Positions 62,420 through 64,000 of a stretch of 64,000 nt of DNA are shown piece by piece. This DNA comes from Bacteroidota bacterium (GTDB lineage Bacteria > Bacteroidota > Bacteroidia > Flavobacteriales > Weeksellaceae). The notes beneath the pieces are model-generated. The model ran no database searches. It was given only the letters and a program-made list of their open reading frames with translations, and was not told where the DNA came from. Both the position numbers and the translations under genes were made by a program. The first letter of the stretch is position 1. Every line of letters starts with the position of its first letter. The stretch lies in assembly GCA_018902795.1 (NCBI GenBank), contig JAHIQD010000003.1:174656-238655 (forward strand). Direction: 5' to 3'.

Positions 62420-63112
62420 ATGAAACTTTTTTTTGGTGAAATTTTTCCACAGGTAAAGATCAATGAGGAAGAACAGCAGCACATTCTGAAAGTGCTGAGA
62501 ATGAAAGAAGGTGAAGAAATCAATGTTACGGACGGAAAAGGAAATCTCGCTACAGGAAACCTGATTCTTGAAGGAAAAAAGGTTTCACTTGATGTCAACG
62601 ACATTAAAGAAAATCTCCCGAATTTTTCGCCACAGCTTCATATCGCTATCGCTCCGACAAAAAACATCGACCGAATTGAATTTTTCCTTGAAAAAGCTAC
62701 AGAAATGGCAGTTTCTGAAATCACGCTGATTCAGACTGAAAAAACCGAAAGGAAAAATCTTAATATTGACAAACTCAGAAAGCAGAGTGTTGCTGCATCG
62801 AAACAAAGCTTAAGGTTTCATTTCCCGATTGTAAACGACCTGACAAAATTCTCAGATTTTATTAAAACTTTGGATCCGGAAACCACCTTTATTGCTCATT
62901 GTAACGAAAATCTGGAAAGAATAGATTTAAAAGAAATTAATCCAAAGAAAAAAATTACTTTTTTAATCGGTCCGGAAGGTGATTTTTCTGATAAGGAAAT
63001 CCAAATGTTGGCAGAAAAAGGCATTAAAGCTGTTTCTCTTGGCAACCAAAGATTAAGAACCGAAACTGCTGGAGTTTTTGTCGCAGCGTGGAATTATTTT
63101 AAGATGATTTAA
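62420..63112 (+). CDS. rsmE: 16S rRNA (uracil-1498-N3)-methyltransferase RsmE
   Basis: Methylates U1498 of 16S rRNA. 230 residues: N-terminal PUA-like domain (EEQQHILKVLRMKEGEEINVTDGKG) and SPOUT/trefoil-knot domain with LIGPEGDFSDKEIQML and LGNQRLRTETAGVFVAAW, the knot and SAM-binding segments. Second gene after tsaD. Its 3' end overlaps the convergent trmH-like gene by 14 bases. Confidence 0.95.
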   Translation: MKLFFGEIFPQVKINEEEQQHILKVLRMKEGEEINVTDGKGNLATGNLILEGKKVSLDVNDIKENLPNFSPQLHIAIAPTKNIDRIEFFLEKATEMAVSEITLIQTEKTERKNLNIDKLRKQSVAASKQSLRFHFPIVNDLTKFSDFIKTLDPETTFIAHCNENLERIDLKEINPKKKITFLIGPEGDFSDKEIQMLAEKGIKAVSLGNQRLRTETAGVFVAAWNYFKMI

Positions 63113-63767
63113 TATGATCTTTTAGATATTTCTGATAAATTTCCTCCCCGCTGTTAATTGAATTTTTCGCCCAACGGACTTTCATCTCCCAAAGTTTTTC
63201 TTCCGATAACTTATAATCAATATCAGATTTAATCAGCTTTTGTTTTAGCTCATAAAAACAAATTGCAGCTGCAACGGAAACATTAAAACTCTTCGTGAAA
63301 CCATACATCGGAATTGCTAAAGTTTCATCGGCAAAATCAAGAATTTCTTCAGTTACGCCTTCTTTTTCCGTCCCAAAAACCAATGCGACAGGTTCTTTGA
63401 GAGCGTAATCCGGAAGCATTGTTACATTTTTCTCGGGAGAAACAGCAAGAATTTTATAGCCACGGTTTTTAATTTCTTTCAAAGAATTCAGATTGTGGGG
63501 AAGTTTCTCCACTTCGACCCAGGTTTCTGCTCCTTTTGTGACACGAAGATTTGGATTAAATTCATTCTCGCTTTCCATCGCCACAATTTTATGGAAACCA
63601 CAAGCTTCTACCGAACGTACAATCGCTGCAGCGTTACGGAACTGAAAAATATCTTCCATCACCGGCAAAACAAAATCTGAACTTTCTTCGGCATAATATT
63701 CTATCTTACTGAGGCGTTCGTCCGTTAAAAACTGCTTGAGATAATCGAAGGTTTGCTGATCTTTCAT
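63099..63767 (-). CDS. TrmH-family (SpoU) RNA 2'-O-methyltransferase
   Basis: 222 residues, SPOUT fold: MEDIFQFRNAAAIVRSVEACGF (SpoU motif 1), ALVFGTEKEGVTEEILDFADETLAIPM and GFTKSFNVSVAAAICFYE (motifs 2 and 3). A tRNA Gm18 methyltransferase-like enzyme; the exact target is unsure. Its last 14 bases overlap the end of rsmE on the other strand. TATTTTTG at 63772-63779 leaves only 4 bases of leader. Confidence 0.93.
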   Translation of the reverse strand: MKDQQTFDYLKQFLTDERLSKIEYYAEESSDFVLPVMEDIFQFRNAAAIVRSVEACGFHKIVAMESENEFNPNLRVTKGAETWVEVEKLPHNLNSLKEIKNRGYKILAVSPEKNVTMLPDYALKEPVALVFGTEKEGVTEEILDFADETLAIPMYGFTKSFNVSVAAAICFYELKQKLIKSDIDYKLSEEKLWEMKVRWAKNSINSGEEIYQKYLKDHIKSS

Positions 63768-63771
63768 TTTT

Positions 63772-63779
63772 CAAAAATA
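63772..63779 (-). promoter_or_regulatory. Promoter -7 element of the TrmH-family gene, near-leaderless
   Basis: On the minus strand TATTTTTG matches TAnnTTTG, with the ATG (63767) 4 bases downstream. Confidence 0.55.
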
Positions 63780-63872
63780 AGAATTTTTTATGACGGACTT
63801 GTGAATGTTTCCAGCATCGATTTCTGATAAAAACTTTGTTTCGAAGACCGGAACCGCGCCCCGGCTTGATTT

Positions 63873-64000
63873 CTATGGACGAACCAAATTATTTTGGTAG
63901 TTTTTTTCATAATTTCTGCCGGAATTGATTACCGCAAAAATACGGTGAATGATCTTGTTGCGAATATTATTCAAAACTAACATTTTATTCTTGCCTTCCG
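63873..64000 (-). CDS. IS110-family transposase, C-terminal end only
   Basis: Runs in from the right edge on the minus strand and stops at TAG (63873-63875). About 41 residues are visible, including GKNKMLVLNNIRNKIIHRIF and NYEKNY, the pattern of the extreme C terminus of IS110/IS116/IS902 DEDD transposases. Whether the element is intact lies outside the window. The 105 bases between it and the TrmH-family gene show no other feature. Confidence 0.7.
   Translation of the reverse strand, partial: EGKNKMLVLNNIRNKIIHRIFAVINSGRNYEKNYQNNLVRP

Noticed and set aside
1..64000. CRISPR array, tRNA, rRNA, prophage or defence island
   Set aside because: I saw no direct repeats with spacers, no cloverleaf-like sequences and no phage or defence gene families while reading through.

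Overview
The window looks like the chromosome of a Flavobacteriia member, most likely Weeksellaceae (Chryseobacterium/Kaistella/Epilithonimonas-like). This is inferred from family resemblance only. The support is low-GC, AT-rich intergenic DNA; a SusC/RagA receptor; a PorT homologue next to menG/ubiE; a peptidase with a type IX secretion (T9SS) sorting tail; a transketolase split into two genes; no clear Shine-Dalgarno sites; and about 20 copies of the Bacteroidota promoter element TAnnTTTG at sensible distances from genes. The content is mostly housekeeping. I see no prophage, CRISPR array, rRNA, tRNA, defence island or biosynthetic cluster.

Layout. 1-1838: 5' part of a SusC-type receptor (minus strand, runs off the left edge). 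2.2-9.2 kb: metG, an Mpo1-like membrane protein, then a minus-strand group dnaA / low-MW phosphatase / RsmI-like methyltransferase, a thioesterase and pepE. 9.5-16 kb: a stress-like small protein, a secreted GH43+CBM32 enzyme, pheA, a T9SS-secreted M1 aminopeptidase and rarA. 16.1-25 kb: yidD-lgt, nnr, mscL, serA plus a HAD protein, idi, gcvT, hsp20, a frameshifted small secreted protein and an ArsC-like protein. 25-30 kb: rny, a 6S RNA directly downstream of zapA, a coiled-coil gene overlapping zapA, porT and menG. 30-40 kb: a KAS III enzyme, a metallophosphoesterase, alaS, a YceI lipoprotein, an orphan ABC ATPase, a candidate structured RNA, yjdM and an RsmB-like methyltransferase. 40-50 kb: asnB, an MFS exporter and a redox/electrophile-stress block (two pirins, an NmrA-like protein, an LLM flavin enzyme, catalase, OsmC, GNAT). 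50-56.5 kb: a sodium symporter, split transketolase, a beta-barrel protein, a nitric-oxide/Fe-S-repair group (membrane protein, Rrf2 regulator, Ric) and an Lrp regulator. 56.6-64 kb: giant tamB divergent from tsaD-rsmE, a trmH-like gene overlapping rsmE tail to tail, and the C-terminal end of an IS110-type transposase at the right edge.

The most interesting signals are noncoding: two copies of a ~100-bp conserved hairpin-bearing repeat (21.8 and 39.8 kb); the zapA-linked 6S-like RNA (26.8 kb); a promoter-plus-fold candidate small RNA (37.8 kb); an 11-bp tandem repeat just upstream of a promoter (49.76 kb); a set of near-leaderless promoters; and an A7 run that breaks a Cys-rich C-terminal domain (23.88 kb).

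Start codons were chosen partly from promoter position. In several genes the in-frame upstream TTG is actually the end of the promoter element, so I moved the start to the next ATG.
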